Positions 41,602 to 51,011 of a DNA stretch of 64,000 bases are shown piece after piece; positions within the stretch are counted from its first letter, which is position 1, and every line of letters begins with the position of its first letter. The stretch covers positions 248,001 through 312,000 of the forward strand of contig SHND01000059.1 in assembly GCA_004295045.1 (NCBI GenBank). Reading direction: 5' to 3'. A program made the translations under genes and the position numbers. This DNA is from Chloroflexota bacterium. Lineage in GTDB: Bacteria; Chloroflexota; Anaerolineae; UBA4142; SHND01. The notes beneath the pieces were generated by a model. It searched no databases. It was not told where the DNA came from and saw nothing but the letters and a program-made list of their open reading frames with translations.

Positions 41602-43020
41602 CTATCTGTTTCGCAATTTCTCTAACGCTTTGAGCGGCGCCGTGAATTTGTCAAGCGTCATTTCTTGCAGCGTCGGAATCGCGCTGATGTGTCCGATGCC
41701 GTGCAGCCAGAGATTGTATTGCAGCAGAAAAAGATTGTTCCACACGATCAGCGCGCCGAGCGCAACCAAGATAAGCGTTTGCGAAACGCGCGCGCGAATT
41801 GAATCAACGAACGCGGCGAGACCCAGCGCAAAAAACGGCATCAGCGAAATAAAACGTCGCGCGCCGAACGCTTCGCCGCCCCACCAATCGTTGACGATGC
41901 TGTTGACGTACGTTTCCAAAAGAAAAATCACAATCGCCGCCGCGCCGAGCAAACGGTTTTTTTGATACAAGGGGATGAAACCGATGACCGCAAAAATGAG
42001 AATCGGCGACCACGAAAACAATCCGCGTTTCGTCGAAAACCACACATTCACCATTTCGGGGCGCAAAAACTGAAAGAACCCGCCCCCCTGCGGCGCGGTC
42101 AGCGGCGAACCGTACAAAATCTGCCAAGCGACCATTTGCGGGATGAATGCGAAAACGAGTCCCAGCGCGAATAACGCGCCGCTGCCAAACGCTTGAAAAA
42201 TTTGCGCGCGCGTTCGTCGTTCGCCGCGCGTCGCTCGCCAAATCTCGGCAGCCCATTCAAACAACGCGAGTACTGCAATCAAAACATCTTGCCACCGCAC
42301 CAACGCCATCAAGCCCGCGCTCAAGCCCCACACGAACCAGTTGGCGCGCGTGCGTCCATTCCGTCCGCGCCACCAAAGATAAATAAATAACGCGCTCGTG
42401 AACAACGACAACACATGCGAGGCGGAGGGCGAAACGCCCATGTAATACACCACGTTCGTTGCCAGCCAGATGCCGAGAATCGAAACGAACGCGGCAAAGC
42501 GGGAGAACATGTCCGCCGCGACGCGATACAAAAGCAAAATTCCCACAAAGCCGTAAGTAATGCTCAAAAATAAAATCGGCGCTTCGTACCAAAACGAAAA
42601 GCCATCGCTCGCCTGTCCCAGCGCCGATGCCGCCAAATGTGTCAGTAAAAAGATGGGCGACCACAGCACCGCCGGTCCGACCGAAAATAAATTTGCCGCC
42701 ATGCCAATGGGCGTTTTGCGTTCGAGCATCTCTTTTTTCTTGATCGGGTCTTCGGTGTTGAACGCTTGATAGATTGTATAGTCGTTCGTGAAATCGAGAT
42801 CGCCGTCCAACACCGCCGAACGCAAATACACGTAATAATAAATTCCATCACCGACGATCAATCGTCCGTAGCGCTTTGGAATCAAAAAAATGGACGCGCC
42901 GTACACGATGAGGAATACAAAAAAAATCGCGAGGAATAATGGCAGAGGTCGCGCGATCAATGCGTCAACGCGCGCGCGAAAATTTATTGAAAAGGAGGAA
43001 TGTTCGGCAGCAACTTGCAT
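41602..43020 (-). CDS. Membrane glycosyltransferase, GT39/GT-C-like
   Basis: A protein of 472 residues with about ten membrane segments. LIVGDGIYYYVYLRSAVLDGDLDF after the first helix is the acidic luminal loop typical of GT-C transferases, and RWQDVLIAVLALFEW and NDWWGGEAFGARRFISLMPFFAL are typical later segments. It should add a sugar from a polyprenyl-phosphate donor on the outer face of the membrane. The ATG is at 43020, with only a weak binding site. The GT4 gene 34 bases upstream is probably in the same operon. Acceptor unknown. Confidence 0.82.
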   Translation of the reverse strand: MQVAAEHSSFSINFRARVDALIARPLPLFLAIFFVFLIVYGASIFLIPKRYGRLIVGDGIYYYVYLRSAVLDGDLDFTNDYTIYQAFNTEDPIKKKEMLERKTPIGMAANLFSVGPAVLWSPIFLLTHLAASALGQASDGFSFWYEAPILFLSITYGFVGILLLYRVAADMFSRFAAFVSILGIWLATNVVYYMGVSPSASHVLSLFTSALFIYLWWRGRNGRTRANWFVWGLSAGLMALVRWQDVLIAVLALFEWAAEIWRATRGERRTRAQIFQAFGSGALFALGLVFAFIPQMVAWQILYGSPLTAPQGGGFFQFLRPEMVNVWFSTKRGLFSWSPILIFAVIGFIPLYQKNRLLGAAAIVIFLLETYVNSIVNDWWGGEAFGARRFISLMPFFALGLAAFVDSIRARVSQTLILVALGALIVWNNLFLLQYNLWLHGIGHISAIPTLQEMTLDKFTAPLKALEKLRNR

Positions 43021-43053
43021 TAAAGGTTATCAATCAGAGGTTTTGCGACAGAC

Positions 43054-44283
43054 TCAAGAATCGCCCGGCGCGTCGAGCGGCGGCGCCGCGCGCGAAATGA
43101 CATTTGAAACAGGCGCGCCGAATGCGTCCACCACATTCAAAAATTCGCGCGCGCCGCGCTCCCACGAATAATTTGCCGCCGCGCGCTGTCTGCCCGCTTC
43201 GCCCATGCGTTCGCGCAGCGCGGGATCGTTCGCCAAGGCGCGCAGCGCGTTCGCCAACGCGTCCGGTGTCGCGTCCACCAACAAACCCGTTTCGCCATCC
43301 GCAATAATTTCGCGCGGTCCGCCTTCGTTCACCGCGACGACAGGCAGACCCGCTGCGCTCGCTTCCAAGACGCTCAAGCCGAACGATTCATTTTTACACG
43401 TATGCACGTACACATCACTTGCGCCGTACAGCGCAGGCAATTCCTCATCGGGAATAAAGCCGGTAAAGTGCACTCTCTCTGCAAGACCGAGTTCGCGCAC
43501 AAGCGCTTGCAGCGCGTCCTTTTCGGGACCCGCACCGACGACGAGCGCGATTGCATTTGGCATGTTCAATTCTGCGAACGCGCGGAGAAACAAATCAATG
43601 CGTTTGCGCGGATGAAGAAAATTAACTGTCAGCAAAATAAATTTGTCCTGAAGCGCGTATTGGGTGCGCACGCGTTCAATTTGTGCGAGCGAGGGAATTG
43701 CGAAATCGGCGCCATGTGTGATGACCGTCGCGTCGCGCCCGTACGCGACGCGCAAACGCGTCGCGCCAAAGTGACTGTTCGCCAAGAGCGCATCGGCGCG
43801 CCGCGCCATCCAACGATCAAGGTGTTTGTACAAACCGAACAACGGACGCGCGAGCGTTCCGCTAAAACCCATCCGCGTTGTCACTGCATCCGCGTCATCA
43901 TAAATAAAACGCGGCGGCTCGTAACAAAAATACAATTTCGGCGCGCGCCATTTTTTGCGGAAAGATGACCAGGCGAGCGCGGGCAAGCTCGGCGGACCGA
44001 AAAACGTGATGGCGTCCGCATCTTTTGGAATATATTTCAGCAGCTGCGCCGCCGCCAGATATTCGAACGGCGCGTTGAGATAATGATTCTTGAAAATTTG
44101 GAGCCGCGCGCCGGTCTGGATGAGCTGCACGCGCGGTCCGAGCGCGGGCGCGCAGCTCGCATCGAAATAGTGCGTGAGCAAGGTAACGGGCGCGCCGAGT
44201 TGGGTCGTGTAGCTGGCGAGGCGAAGAATGAGACGCTCTGCGCCGGAAAGCTTGTTAAGGCGGGGATAGACAAAATAAATCAT
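43054..44283 (-). CDS. Family 4 glycosyltransferase
   Basis: A GT-B protein of 409 residues. The N-terminal domain has RLNKLSGAERLILRLASYTTQ; the donor domain shows LTVNFLHPRKRIDLFLRAF, VHFTGFIPDEELPALYGASD and CKNESFGLSVLEASAAG, the ExFGxxxxEA donor motif, then NEGGPREIIADGETG. It probably builds a cytoplasmic lipid-linked sugar chain. It is the first gene of the group ending at 39559. The hairpin at 44282-44302 overlaps its start codon and may couple it to termination of the upstream kinase gene. Confidence 0.93.
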   Translation of the reverse strand: MIYFVYPRLNKLSGAERLILRLASYTTQLGAPVTLLTHYFDASCAPALGPRVQLIQTGARLQIFKNHYLNAPFEYLAAAQLLKYIPKDADAITFFGPPSLPALAWSSFRKKWRAPKLYFCYEPPRFIYDDADAVTTRMGFSGTLARPLFGLYKHLDRWMARRADALLANSHFGATRLRVAYGRDATVITHGADFAIPSLAQIERVRTQYALQDKFILLTVNFLHPRKRIDLFLRAFAELNMPNAIALVVGAGPEKDALQALVRELGLAERVHFTGFIPDEELPALYGASDVYVHTCKNESFGLSVLEASAAGLPVVAVNEGGPREIIADGETGLLVDATPDALANALRALANDPALRERMGEAGRQRAAANYSWERGAREFLNVVDAFGAPVSNVISRAAPPLDAPGDS

Positions 44284-44302
44284 CGCTGAAACGTTCAGCG
44301 AT
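44282..44302 (-). terminator. Hairpin between the histidine kinase and the glycosyltransferase genes
   Basis: ATCGCTGAA (44282-44290) pairs with TTCAGCGAT (44294-44302). On the minus strand it is followed by GATTTATTTT, fitting termination of the kinase transcript, while TATAAT just before it could start the next gene. Confidence 0.6.
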
Positions 44303-44351
44303 GATTATAACCTATCCAACATGAGACACGAATTCCGCCGTCCGCGCAAGT

Positions 44352-47300
44352 TTATGGCGGCAAAGTTTCAGCGCGCTGCGCGGGCGGAGGCAAATTGCCG
44401 GCGCTGCGTCGGAGTGTAATCGTAAAAGTGGTTCCGTGCTTGGCATCGCTCTCTACGCGAATGTCGCCGCCCATCTCGTTCAATTTTGTGCGCACCAGCC
44501 AGAGTCCCAAGCCGCTGCCGGGTTTGTCAGAATGACCGCGCTGCCAACGTTCAAACAGATGTGCCAAAACTTCGGGCGGAATTAGTTCGCCGCGATTGTG
44601 AATGGAAAGTAGCACTTCGTGTGGCAAAGGACACTCGGCGCGGATGGAAATGACGGAACGCGGTGCGGCGTACTTGACGGCATTGTTGAGCAAATTCTCC
44701 AACACAACGTTCAGCCGATGCGGGTCTGCGCGCACAAGGTCAAACTCGCCGCGTACGTTAAAGCGCGGCTTGGGTTTACTGGCGCGCAATAATTTTAGCC
44801 GATGTTCAAGCGCTTGCTCCAAATTGATTTCCGTTTCCATCACCTGTTCGTGTTTGCCTTCGCGTTGGAAGGTCTTGAAGCGTTTATGGAAGACTTCGAA
44901 ATCGTTCGCGGTCTCTCCAATCAACTGCGCATATTGCGCGCGGAGCTCGACGTCCAGATCGTTGCGCCGCAGCTCGCGCGCAGAAGTGATCATCACACTC
45001 AATTTGTTGGCGAGCTCGTGCGCAACTTCGTTGAAAAAATCTACGCGCTCACGTTCACTCTCCAATTCCTCGCTGCGTTCCCAAAATGCCAGCACTGCGC
45101 CGCGCACTTGCCCGGTGCGATCGCGCAATGGAGTTGCCACTTCGCGCAAGACAAGTTCGCGCCCGCTCGGATGCGCAAGATAACGCGGGGCGACCGAAAA
45201 ACGCATTTCGTTGTCCGCCATTGCTTCAAGGATCAGAAAATCTTCGCGGCGCGTTTTGCCAACGCGCGGTCCGTCCACATGCCAAAGTTTGCCTTTCATC
45301 TCTTCGGCAGTAAAACTTGTAATTTCTTGTGCCTTGCGATTCCACGAAAGAATCTCCCCTTCGAGGTTCGTCACCAGCACGCCGCTGAACACACTGTCGA
45401 GAATGACTTGGAGCTCGTCGCTTTTTTGGGCAGCCATTTCCATCTGCTGCACATTGGATAACGCCAGCGCGAACGTGTTGCCCAGCGCTTCGCCGAATTG
45501 AATTTCGGACTTGTCCCATACATGCGGTTTGTCGTGAAAGAGGGTCAAGAATCCTGTGACGCGATCCTTGGCAATCATCGGGATCATCAAAAGCGAACAG
45601 AATCCTTCTTGTAAATGGCGTTGCGCCCAATGCGCCGGCACATCCGCCGACGCGATGTCATTCAGCACGAGCGATTTTTTCTGAAGCAAAATGCCCTTCA
45701 AGTACGAATTCACAGGAATCTTGTGATTGCGCGTTGCGGGTTGGGCATAGCCATAGCTGGCGCCTTCGGTCAAATAGCCATCCTGCACCAAACGCACACT
45801 GCCCGCGCGCACGTTCAGTATTTTGCAAATGCGTTCGACCGCTGCCTGTTGGAGAGCCGGGCTATCGTGAATGGTACCGCACCACAGACTGAATTCAGAG
45901 GCACGCGTCAGATTTTGAATTTGACGGTTCTGCGCGCGCACCAGCCGCGCATTGGCGAATGCCATTGCCAATTGATTGGCAGCCATATGCCCCAGCTGTT
46001 TTTCGTCTTCGGTAAAAACATGCGGACGCTTGAAGGTAAAACTCAAGACGCCGATATCTTGGTGGGCGGTCACGAGCGGGACCAACAGACCCGCTTGGGC
46101 GTTGTGAAAAGTTTGGCGCTTTTTCAAATCCTCATCGTACTTGAACGGATGCTCCGCATCGATGACGAATGGGACTTTGTTGGCAATGATTTGCATTATC
46201 CACGCACTGGAGGGCGGGGGCTGCAACGGATAATATTCATCCGTTGAATTTCGAATCGCTAAAATTTGATCGCCCTCCATCAAGACGAGACTCACCATAT
46301 CGGCATTGAACAAATCCCTGCCCGCGCTCATGGTCAAGTCAATGATTGCTTGTTCGTCCGGTATCGTCACCGCAATCTCGTTGAACTGTGCCAGCTGTGC
46401 GAGAGCGTGGACACGCGTCTCTAATTGATTCAACAGCTGCACATTGTCCAGCACACCCGCAATCTGCTGCGCATACGTTTCAATCAAGCGTATTTCGTTC
46501 GGCTGCCACTTGCGTGGTTTGTATTGACTGACGAACAAGATGCCCAGAGTTTTGTTGCGCGCGACGATAGGCACACCAATATCCGCCACGACGTCATACT
46601 TTTCCAAGCTGGCGCGATGGACTGCATCGCGCGCGTCGCGCGCGCGATCATTGACGACGATTTTTTGAAAATGCTCAATGACGGGCTTGTGATAAAGTTC
46701 AATCGGATACTTGAGATCTGCCCAGCGGTCGTGCAATTCGGTGACCACGCGAAAATGGTCGCCCTCGATCAAATGAAAACCAACGTAATCAGCGCGCAGG
46801 ACACGCCGCAATTCATTGGCGGCTTGGGGCAGGGCGTTTTCGGGCGAGCGGCTGGAGGCGATCAATGCCGCGCTGCGCTGCAGCGTGCTCAGCTCTTTGA
46901 CGCGCAATTGTGATTCGCGCAAGAGGCGCGCGTTGGTGAGCGCGCTGGCGACTTGTTGGGCAAACGTTTTCGCCAGATTGATTTGCGCCGCGCTCCAATT
47001 GTAAGCGCGCCGCTGCGAAATGTACATGATGCCGAGCGCTTGTCGCCCGGCGACAAGCGGCACACCCAAATCGGCAATGATCCCGTAACGCGCCAGAAAT
47101 TCTTGTTGGCGCGGATGGACGGCATCTTGGTCGCGGTCATTCACGCGAATCGTATCGAGTTCCTCCAAGATGCGGTATTGATGCGGCAGAATTGGCAGTG
47201 TGCGCGGCGCTTCCGTAGGATGAGATTCGGCGATGAGGTGCAGCACTTCGCCCTCGCGCAAATGAAAGCTGACGTAATCCGCAGGCACGACATGGGCGAT

Positions 47301-48824
47301 TTCGTCGGCGATCACCGGCAGTGCATCGTCGGGCAGAAGCGCCGTACTGATCAAACGCCCCGCTTGGGCGAGCGATTCCAATTCGCGGACTTGTTGATGA
47401 ATTTCATCCAGGAGACGTTTGTTCTCGAGGGCATAGGCGATTTGCTGCGCAAAGGTTTGAAGGAGCTGCGTTTCGCCAGCCGACCAGTCGCGCGGCTCGT
47501 CTTGATTCACGAACAAGAGTCCCAGTGGAGTAGAATGCGCAAAGAGCCGCACCCCCAACGCGGCGCGCATGTTCAATTGCTTTAGAATCGCGCGCTGCTG
47601 TGCGTCCACCTCGCGCGCGTCGACGTTATTTACGATCAAGGGGATTTCCGATTCGAGCAGCGCGCGTTCGTACGGCGCGATCGGAAACGTGTCCCGCGTC
47701 TCGCGAGTGTCAGAGGCAGTCACAATTTCGAAATGATCGTGGCGGAGGAGATGCAGCACAACGTACGTTGCATGCAAAATTTGACAGATTTTGCGCGCCA
47801 CTTGTGGCAGGGTCTCTTCGGCGCGCGGCGCGTATTGAATCATGCGCCCAATTTGCATCACGGCTTGCATTTGCTGAACTTGCAGCTGCATTTCGCGCGT
47901 GTGCTGCTCGAAATTGTGCTGCGTTTGCAGCTGTGCTGTGATATCGCGAAAGAGCCCCTGCATGCCGGTAATATTTCCTTGTGCGTCGCGTATAGTGCGG
48001 ACCGTTTGGCGAATGGTTCGGATTTCCCCATCGCTGGCGCGCACGCGCAGGACAAAATCGCGCACAAAACCGTCGCGGTTCGCCAACTGGCGTAAAGCGT
48101 GCAAGCCCTCAATATCAATATCGCTGAGCTCGTCAAGCCGTTTTCCGCGCACTTGGTCGAGCGGGCGTTTTAGGGTGCGGAGCGCCGCTTCATTGGCGAC
48201 AAGGATTCTGCCTTCCGTATCCGTTTGCCAATATCCATCTTCGACCTGATTCAGAAAATCAAAAAGCCAATCGTCCCGCGCGCGCAATTTCTCCAGCGCC
48301 AAGATTCGCTTCAAAGCAATGCCCACGTGCTTGCCAATGCGTTCGATCAAGTCGGGCGGCGCCTGAAATGCTTCCCACTCTTTTTGAACTTCGGGATGTG
48401 AATCGCCTGCAAGCGCAATGATGCCGACATTTGCTTGTGCCAGCTTGAGCGGAAGAAAGAGAGGCGCGGTGAATTTATGCGCCGCCAAACGTTTCCGTAC
48501 GGCGCTCATGAGCGGCTCGAGTCCATCCGCCGAATTGAAAAGCGTAAAAAATTCAGTGGGCAACTTGAGCGCGCGCAGCTCGCGCTGCAGATCGGGAGGC
48601 ACGCGAAGCGGCTGAATCAAACGCAGCTGCGATGATTCGCTATCGCAAATCAGAAAAAATCCGAGATGGAATGGAAAGAGGAGATGTAACGTATCGAGAC
48701 AATAGGAGGTGAGCTCTTCGAGCGACTCGCTCGCGTTCGCCGCGCTGACAATCTCGAGCAAGCGCGCGTCGGCTGCGGCTTGATCCTCATTGTCAAAGAA
48801 TGCGGGGAAGGTTTCGTGAAGCAT
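44352..48824 (-). CDS. Multi-GAF/PAS sensor histidine kinase
   Basis: A cytosolic kinase of 1490 residues, with no membrane span. It holds six GAF-like domains (about 20-170, 350-480, 510-650, 680-820, 840-990, 1010-1150) and two PAS domains (about 200-320, WQTDTEGRILVANEAALRTL; about 1160-1275, LEGEILSWNRKAQEIT). The H box is FFNEVAHELANKLSVM, the N box VVLENLLNNAVKYA, and the G2 box GSGLGLWLVRTKLNEMGG. The G1 box reads IHNRGELIPPE, without the usual DxGxG Asp but as in other PAS/GAF kinases. No response regulator lies beside it, so it is an orphan. Several GAF domains share LGVxLVAxxxxLGIMxxSQ, a sign of internal duplication. Confidence 0.92.
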   Translation of the reverse strand: MLHETFPAFFDNEDQAAADARLLEIVSAANASESLEELTSYCLDTLHLLFPFHLGFFLICDSESSQLRLIQPLRVPPDLQRELRALKLPTEFFTLFNSADGLEPLMSAVRKRLAAHKFTAPLFLPLKLAQANVGIIALAGDSHPEVQKEWEAFQAPPDLIERIGKHVGIALKRILALEKLRARDDWLFDFLNQVEDGYWQTDTEGRILVANEAALRTLKRPLDQVRGKRLDELSDIDIEGLHALRQLANRDGFVRDFVLRVRASDGEIRTIRQTVRTIRDAQGNITGMQGLFRDITAQLQTQHNFEQHTREMQLQVQQMQAVMQIGRMIQYAPRAEETLPQVARKICQILHATYVVLHLLRHDHFEIVTASDTRETRDTFPIAPYERALLESEIPLIVNNVDAREVDAQQRAILKQLNMRAALGVRLFAHSTPLGLLFVNQDEPRDWSAGETQLLQTFAQQIAYALENKRLLDEIHQQVRELESLAQAGRLISTALLPDDALPVIADEIAHVVPADYVSFHLREGEVLHLIAESHPTEAPRTLPILPHQYRILEELDTIRVNDRDQDAVHPRQQEFLARYGIIADLGVPLVAGRQALGIMYISQRRAYNWSAAQINLAKTFAQQVASALTNARLLRESQLRVKELSTLQRSAALIASSRSPENALPQAANELRRVLRADYVGFHLIEGDHFRVVTELHDRWADLKYPIELYHKPVIEHFQKIVVNDRARDARDAVHRASLEKYDVVADIGVPIVARNKTLGILFVSQYKPRKWQPNEIRLIETYAQQIAGVLDNVQLLNQLETRVHALAQLAQFNEIAVTIPDEQAIIDLTMSAGRDLFNADMVSLVLMEGDQILAIRNSTDEYYPLQPPPSSAWIMQIIANKVPFVIDAEHPFKYDEDLKKRQTFHNAQAGLLVPLVTAHQDIGVLSFTFKRPHVFTEDEKQLGHMAANQLAMAFANARLVRAQNRQIQNLTRASEFSLWCGTIHDSPALQQAAVERICKILNVRAGSVRLVQDGYLTEGASYGYAQPATRNHKIPVNSYLKGILLQKKSLVLNDIASADVPAHWAQRHLQEGFCSLLMIPMIAKDRVTGFLTLFHDKPHVWDKSEIQFGEALGNTFALALSNVQQMEMAAQKSDELQVILDSVFSGVLVTNLEGEILSWNRKAQEITSFTAEEMKGKLWHVDGPRVGKTRREDFLILEAMADNEMRFSVAPRYLAHPSGRELVLREVATPLRDRTGQVRGAVLAFWERSEELESERERVDFFNEVAHELANKLSVMITSARELRRNDLDVELRAQYAQLIGETANDFEVFHKRFKTFQREGKHEQVMETEINLEQALEHRLKLLRASKPKPRFNVRGEFDLVRADPHRLNVVLENLLNNAVKYAAPRSVISIRAECPLPHEVLLSIHNRGELIPPEVLAHLFERWQRGHSDKPGSGLGLWLVRTKLNEMGGDIRVESDAKHGTTFTITLRRSAGNLPPPAQRAETLPP

Positions 48825-49242
48825 GGCGACCTCTGAATGGACTAAAGATGCTGTTCTGCGCTATCCTAAATGGTTTATCACCGCACCGTCCTTTGCTTTC
48901 GGCAAATGCTTGTTTCGCGCAATTTCGGCAAGAAGGTGTGTTTTCATCAATCGCAGCAAACTTGGTAACTGATGTTACGCTGTGGTAGGACAAATTTCAA
49001 ATTTGTCGTACGTTTGTGCGCTGTTTTTAGGAAAAGTGCGTAACGTGAGTTGGTAACGCAGGTAGAGATTATATCATGTGTTCGGCGATTGGAAATCGCC
49101 GTCTAAAGAAAACGGGCAAAGCGGCGCATATTAGCTCTTTGCCGCCACGCGCATTTGCGTAATGAAAACTCTATTGCATGCACCTCGCGCAAATCTAAAT
49201 GCTATTGTCGAAAGTCGCGCTTGTGATAGAATCGGCGGCGGA
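48825..49242. other. Divergent intergenic region between the kinase and holB
   Basis: It contains the palindromic element at 48970-49051 and a shorter palindromic stretch GGCGATTGGAAATCGCC near 49084-49100. A possible holB promoter is TTGTCG at 49205 with TAGAAT at 49227. I see no gene in the rest. Confidence 0.5.
48970..49051. repeat. Palindromic dispersed element, copy 2
   Basis: About 82 bp, homologous to 14082-14164, with inverted ends GTTACGC (48974-48980) and GCGTAAC (49038-49044). The central palindrome is GACAAATTTCAAATTTGTC; the G-to-A and C-to-T differences from copy 1 are compensatory. Confidence 0.87.
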
Positions 49243-50292
49243 ATGAAAAGTAACGAACGGTGGGGCATTGTCGGACATACGTGGGCGGTCGAATCGCTGG
49301 AACATGCAATTCGAACGCAGCGCGCCGCGCACGCCTTTTTGATCACCGGACCGCATAGTGTGGGGAAAACGACGCTGGCGCGCGCGTTGGCAAAGCGTTT
49401 GTTGTGTATGAACGAGAATGCGCCGTGCGGCGAATGCCGCGCCTGTGTGAAGAATGCCAAGGGCGTTCATCCCGACGTGATGCTGCTGGAAGGGGTGCCG
49501 TCGCGCGAGTTTTACGTGAAAAATGGTTCGACGGCGCCGCCGCGCAAAAATGATCGCGAGAAACGTATTTTGTTGGTAGACCAAATGCGCGAGATGGAAA
49601 AATGGTTGTCCACCGCGCCCTTTGAGGCAAAGTATAAAATCGGCATCGTGCGCCGCTTTGAGGACGCGAACGAAGAGGCGCAGAACGCGTTTTTGAAAAC
49701 GCTCGAAGAACCGCCCGCGTACGCGATCCTGATTCTCACCGCGCAAGATGCGGGACTTTTGCTGCCGACCATTGTGTCGCGGAGTCAACCGCTCGCGCTG
49801 CGTCCGTTGTCCGCCGAAACGGTCGAGCACGCGCTGGTGGAAAAATGGAACGCGAATTCTGCGGACGCGCAATTGCTGGCGCGCCTTTCGAGCGGACGAT
49901 TGGGTTGGGCGGTGCGCGCGTTGAACGCGCCGAACGTTTTGGAAACGCGCCGCGAAGCGTTGGACGCGCTGAACGCGTTGGTGCAAGAAGGACGCGCGGA
50001 ACGCATCACGCGCGCGGAAAAATTGTCCAAAGATTCAGCCGCGCTGCCGCAAATGTTGGAAACGTGGCAAATGTGGTGGCGTGATCTTTTGCTGCTGTCG
50101 TCCGAACAAAACGCGCAGGTGACGAACGTGGATTACATGAACGCGCTGCAAGCGCAGGCGCAGCAATTTTCCATCGAGGATATTCAACGCGCGTTGAATG
50201 CCACACGCAGCGCGGCGCGACAGTTGGCGCAGAATGTGAACGCGCGTTTGGTGACCGAAGTGCTGGCGTTGAATCTGCCGCGCATCGAATGA
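49243..50292 (+). CDS. holB: DNA polymerase III subunit delta prime
   Basis: A clamp-loader AAA+ protein of 349 residues that helps load the sliding clamp. Walker A is GPHSVGKTTLARALAKRL; the zinc module is CGECRACVKNAKGVHPDV; NEEAQNAFLKTLEEPPAYAIL is the highly conserved delta-prime segment, and PTIVSRSQPLALRPL follows with the SRC-like motif as SRS. The C-terminal part is the collar domain. The frame is open from 49162, but the ATG at 49243 is where homology starts. It is the only plus-strand gene in a long minus-strand region and lies tail to tail with the tRNA operon. Confidence 0.93.
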   Translation: MKSNERWGIVGHTWAVESLEHAIRTQRAAHAFLITGPHSVGKTTLARALAKRLLCMNENAPCGECRACVKNAKGVHPDVMLLEGVPSREFYVKNGSTAPPRKNDREKRILLVDQMREMEKWLSTAPFEAKYKIGIVRRFEDANEEAQNAFLKTLEEPPAYAILILTAQDAGLLLPTIVSRSQPLALRPLSAETVEHALVEKWNANSADAQLLARLSSGRLGWAVRALNAPNVLETRREALDALNALVQEGRAERITRAEKLSKDSAALPQMLETWQMWWRDLLLLSSEQNAQVTNVDYMNALQAQAQQFSIEDIQRALNATRSAARQLAQNVNARLVTEVLALNLPRIE

Positions 50293-50392
50293 TGTCGAGG
50301 CGCAAGAAAAACTTTTGTCGGAACACACTGTCTCAACACGAATACATTGTTGAAAAAACTTGGCAAGCGTTAAATTTCCAAGCGGAAAAAAG

Positions 50393-50422
50393 AAATGGAG
50401 AACGCGTATGCGTTCTCCATTT
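50393..50422. terminator. Bidirectional terminator between holB and the tRNA operon
   Basis: AAATGGAGAACGC (50393-50405) pairs with GCGTTCTCCATTT (50410-50422). A- and T-rich flanks suit both directions. Confidence 0.92.
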
Positions 50423-50426
50423 TTGA

Positions 50427-50498
50427 TGGGCCCGGCAGGGTTCGAACCTGCAACCAAAGCGTTATGAGCACTCTGCTCTACCGTTGAGCTACAGGCCC
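50427..50498 (-). tRNA. tRNA with anticodon CAU (elongator Met, or Ile2)
   Basis: A 72-base cloverleaf: acceptor GGGCCTG pairs with CGGGCCC, D-arm GCTC/GAGC, anticodon loop CTCATAA with CAT, T-loop TTCGAAC. The anticodon stem lacks the three G-C pairs of initiators. Met and lysidine-modified Ile cannot be told apart here. No CCA is encoded. Confidence 0.95.
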
Positions 50499-50511
50499 CC
50501 GAAAAAAAGCG

Positions 50512-50577
50512 CCGAGCGATGAGGAATGAGTAAATTTCTTTCTCAGCACTCATTGCTCGGTCCTCAGCACTGCACTC
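50512..50577. repeat. Short tandem repeat with inverted halves between tRNA genes (GATGAGG / TCAGCACT type)
   Basis: GAGCGATGAGGAATGAGTAA is mirrored by CAGCACTCATTGCTCGGTCC and another TCAGCACTGCACTC unit. It fills the spacer between tRNA-Gly and the CAU tRNA. Confidence 0.75.
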
Positions 50578-50579
50578 AG

Positions 50580-50650
50580 AGCGGGAGACGGGAATCGGAC
50601 CCGCTTCGCTAGCTTGGAAGGCTAGAGCATTACCATTATGCTACTCCCGC
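50580..50650 (-). tRNA. tRNA-Gly (anticodon UCC)
   Basis: A 71-base cloverleaf: acceptor GCGGGAG pairs with CTCCCGC, anticodon stem CTAGC/GCTAG around loop CTTCCAA, T-loop TCCGATT, discriminator T. No CCA is encoded. Confidence 0.95.
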
Positions 50651-50651
50651 G

Positions 50652-50689
50652 TTTCAAATCAGAAATCGAAAATCAAAATTCAAAAATTG
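50652..50689. repeat. Short tandem repeat between tRNA genes (GATTTCTGATTTTT type)
   Basis: AAATCAGAAATCGAAAATCA and AAATTCAAAAATT units; the complement of the unit found in frame at 53943-53991 and 58510-58550. Confidence 0.75.
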
Positions 50690-50693
50690 TTTG

Positions 50694-50767
<74 letters not shown>

Positions 50768-50803
50768 AGTTTATTAAAGGTGCGACTGTCTGCAACGGCG
50801 ACG

Positions 50804-50832
50804 AGTATAGCGCGGATTGCCGCGAGCGTCAA
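50804..50832 (-). promoter_or_regulatory. Promoter of the tRNA operon
   Basis: On the minus strand TTGACG (50832-50827), a 17-base spacer and TATACT (50809-50804) stand about 37 bases before tRNA-Pro. All three tRNA genes would be made from it. Confidence 0.85.
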
Positions 50833-50878
50833 GAAAAAACGCGCAGCAGTTGAGGCAAAGTTAAAAGGGCGCCATGAA

Positions 50879-50914
50879 AAAAGCGCAGAGTGGGATCATC
50901 CACTCTGTGCTTTT
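50879..50914 (-). terminator. Intrinsic terminator of the upstream secreted-protein genes
   Basis: AAAAGC and CAGAGTGG (50879-50893) pair with CCACTCTG and GCTTTT (50900-50914) with one mismatch. It separates the protein genes from the tRNA promoter. Confidence 0.85.
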
Positions 50915-51011
50915 GTAAACCATCTTTGTCCAATGATTCTTTCTGACTTTTGTCTAATCATTGAATACTTGTTTGAACTTTCGAGTCCGCGAACAGTTCC
51001 GCATAGGTTGC

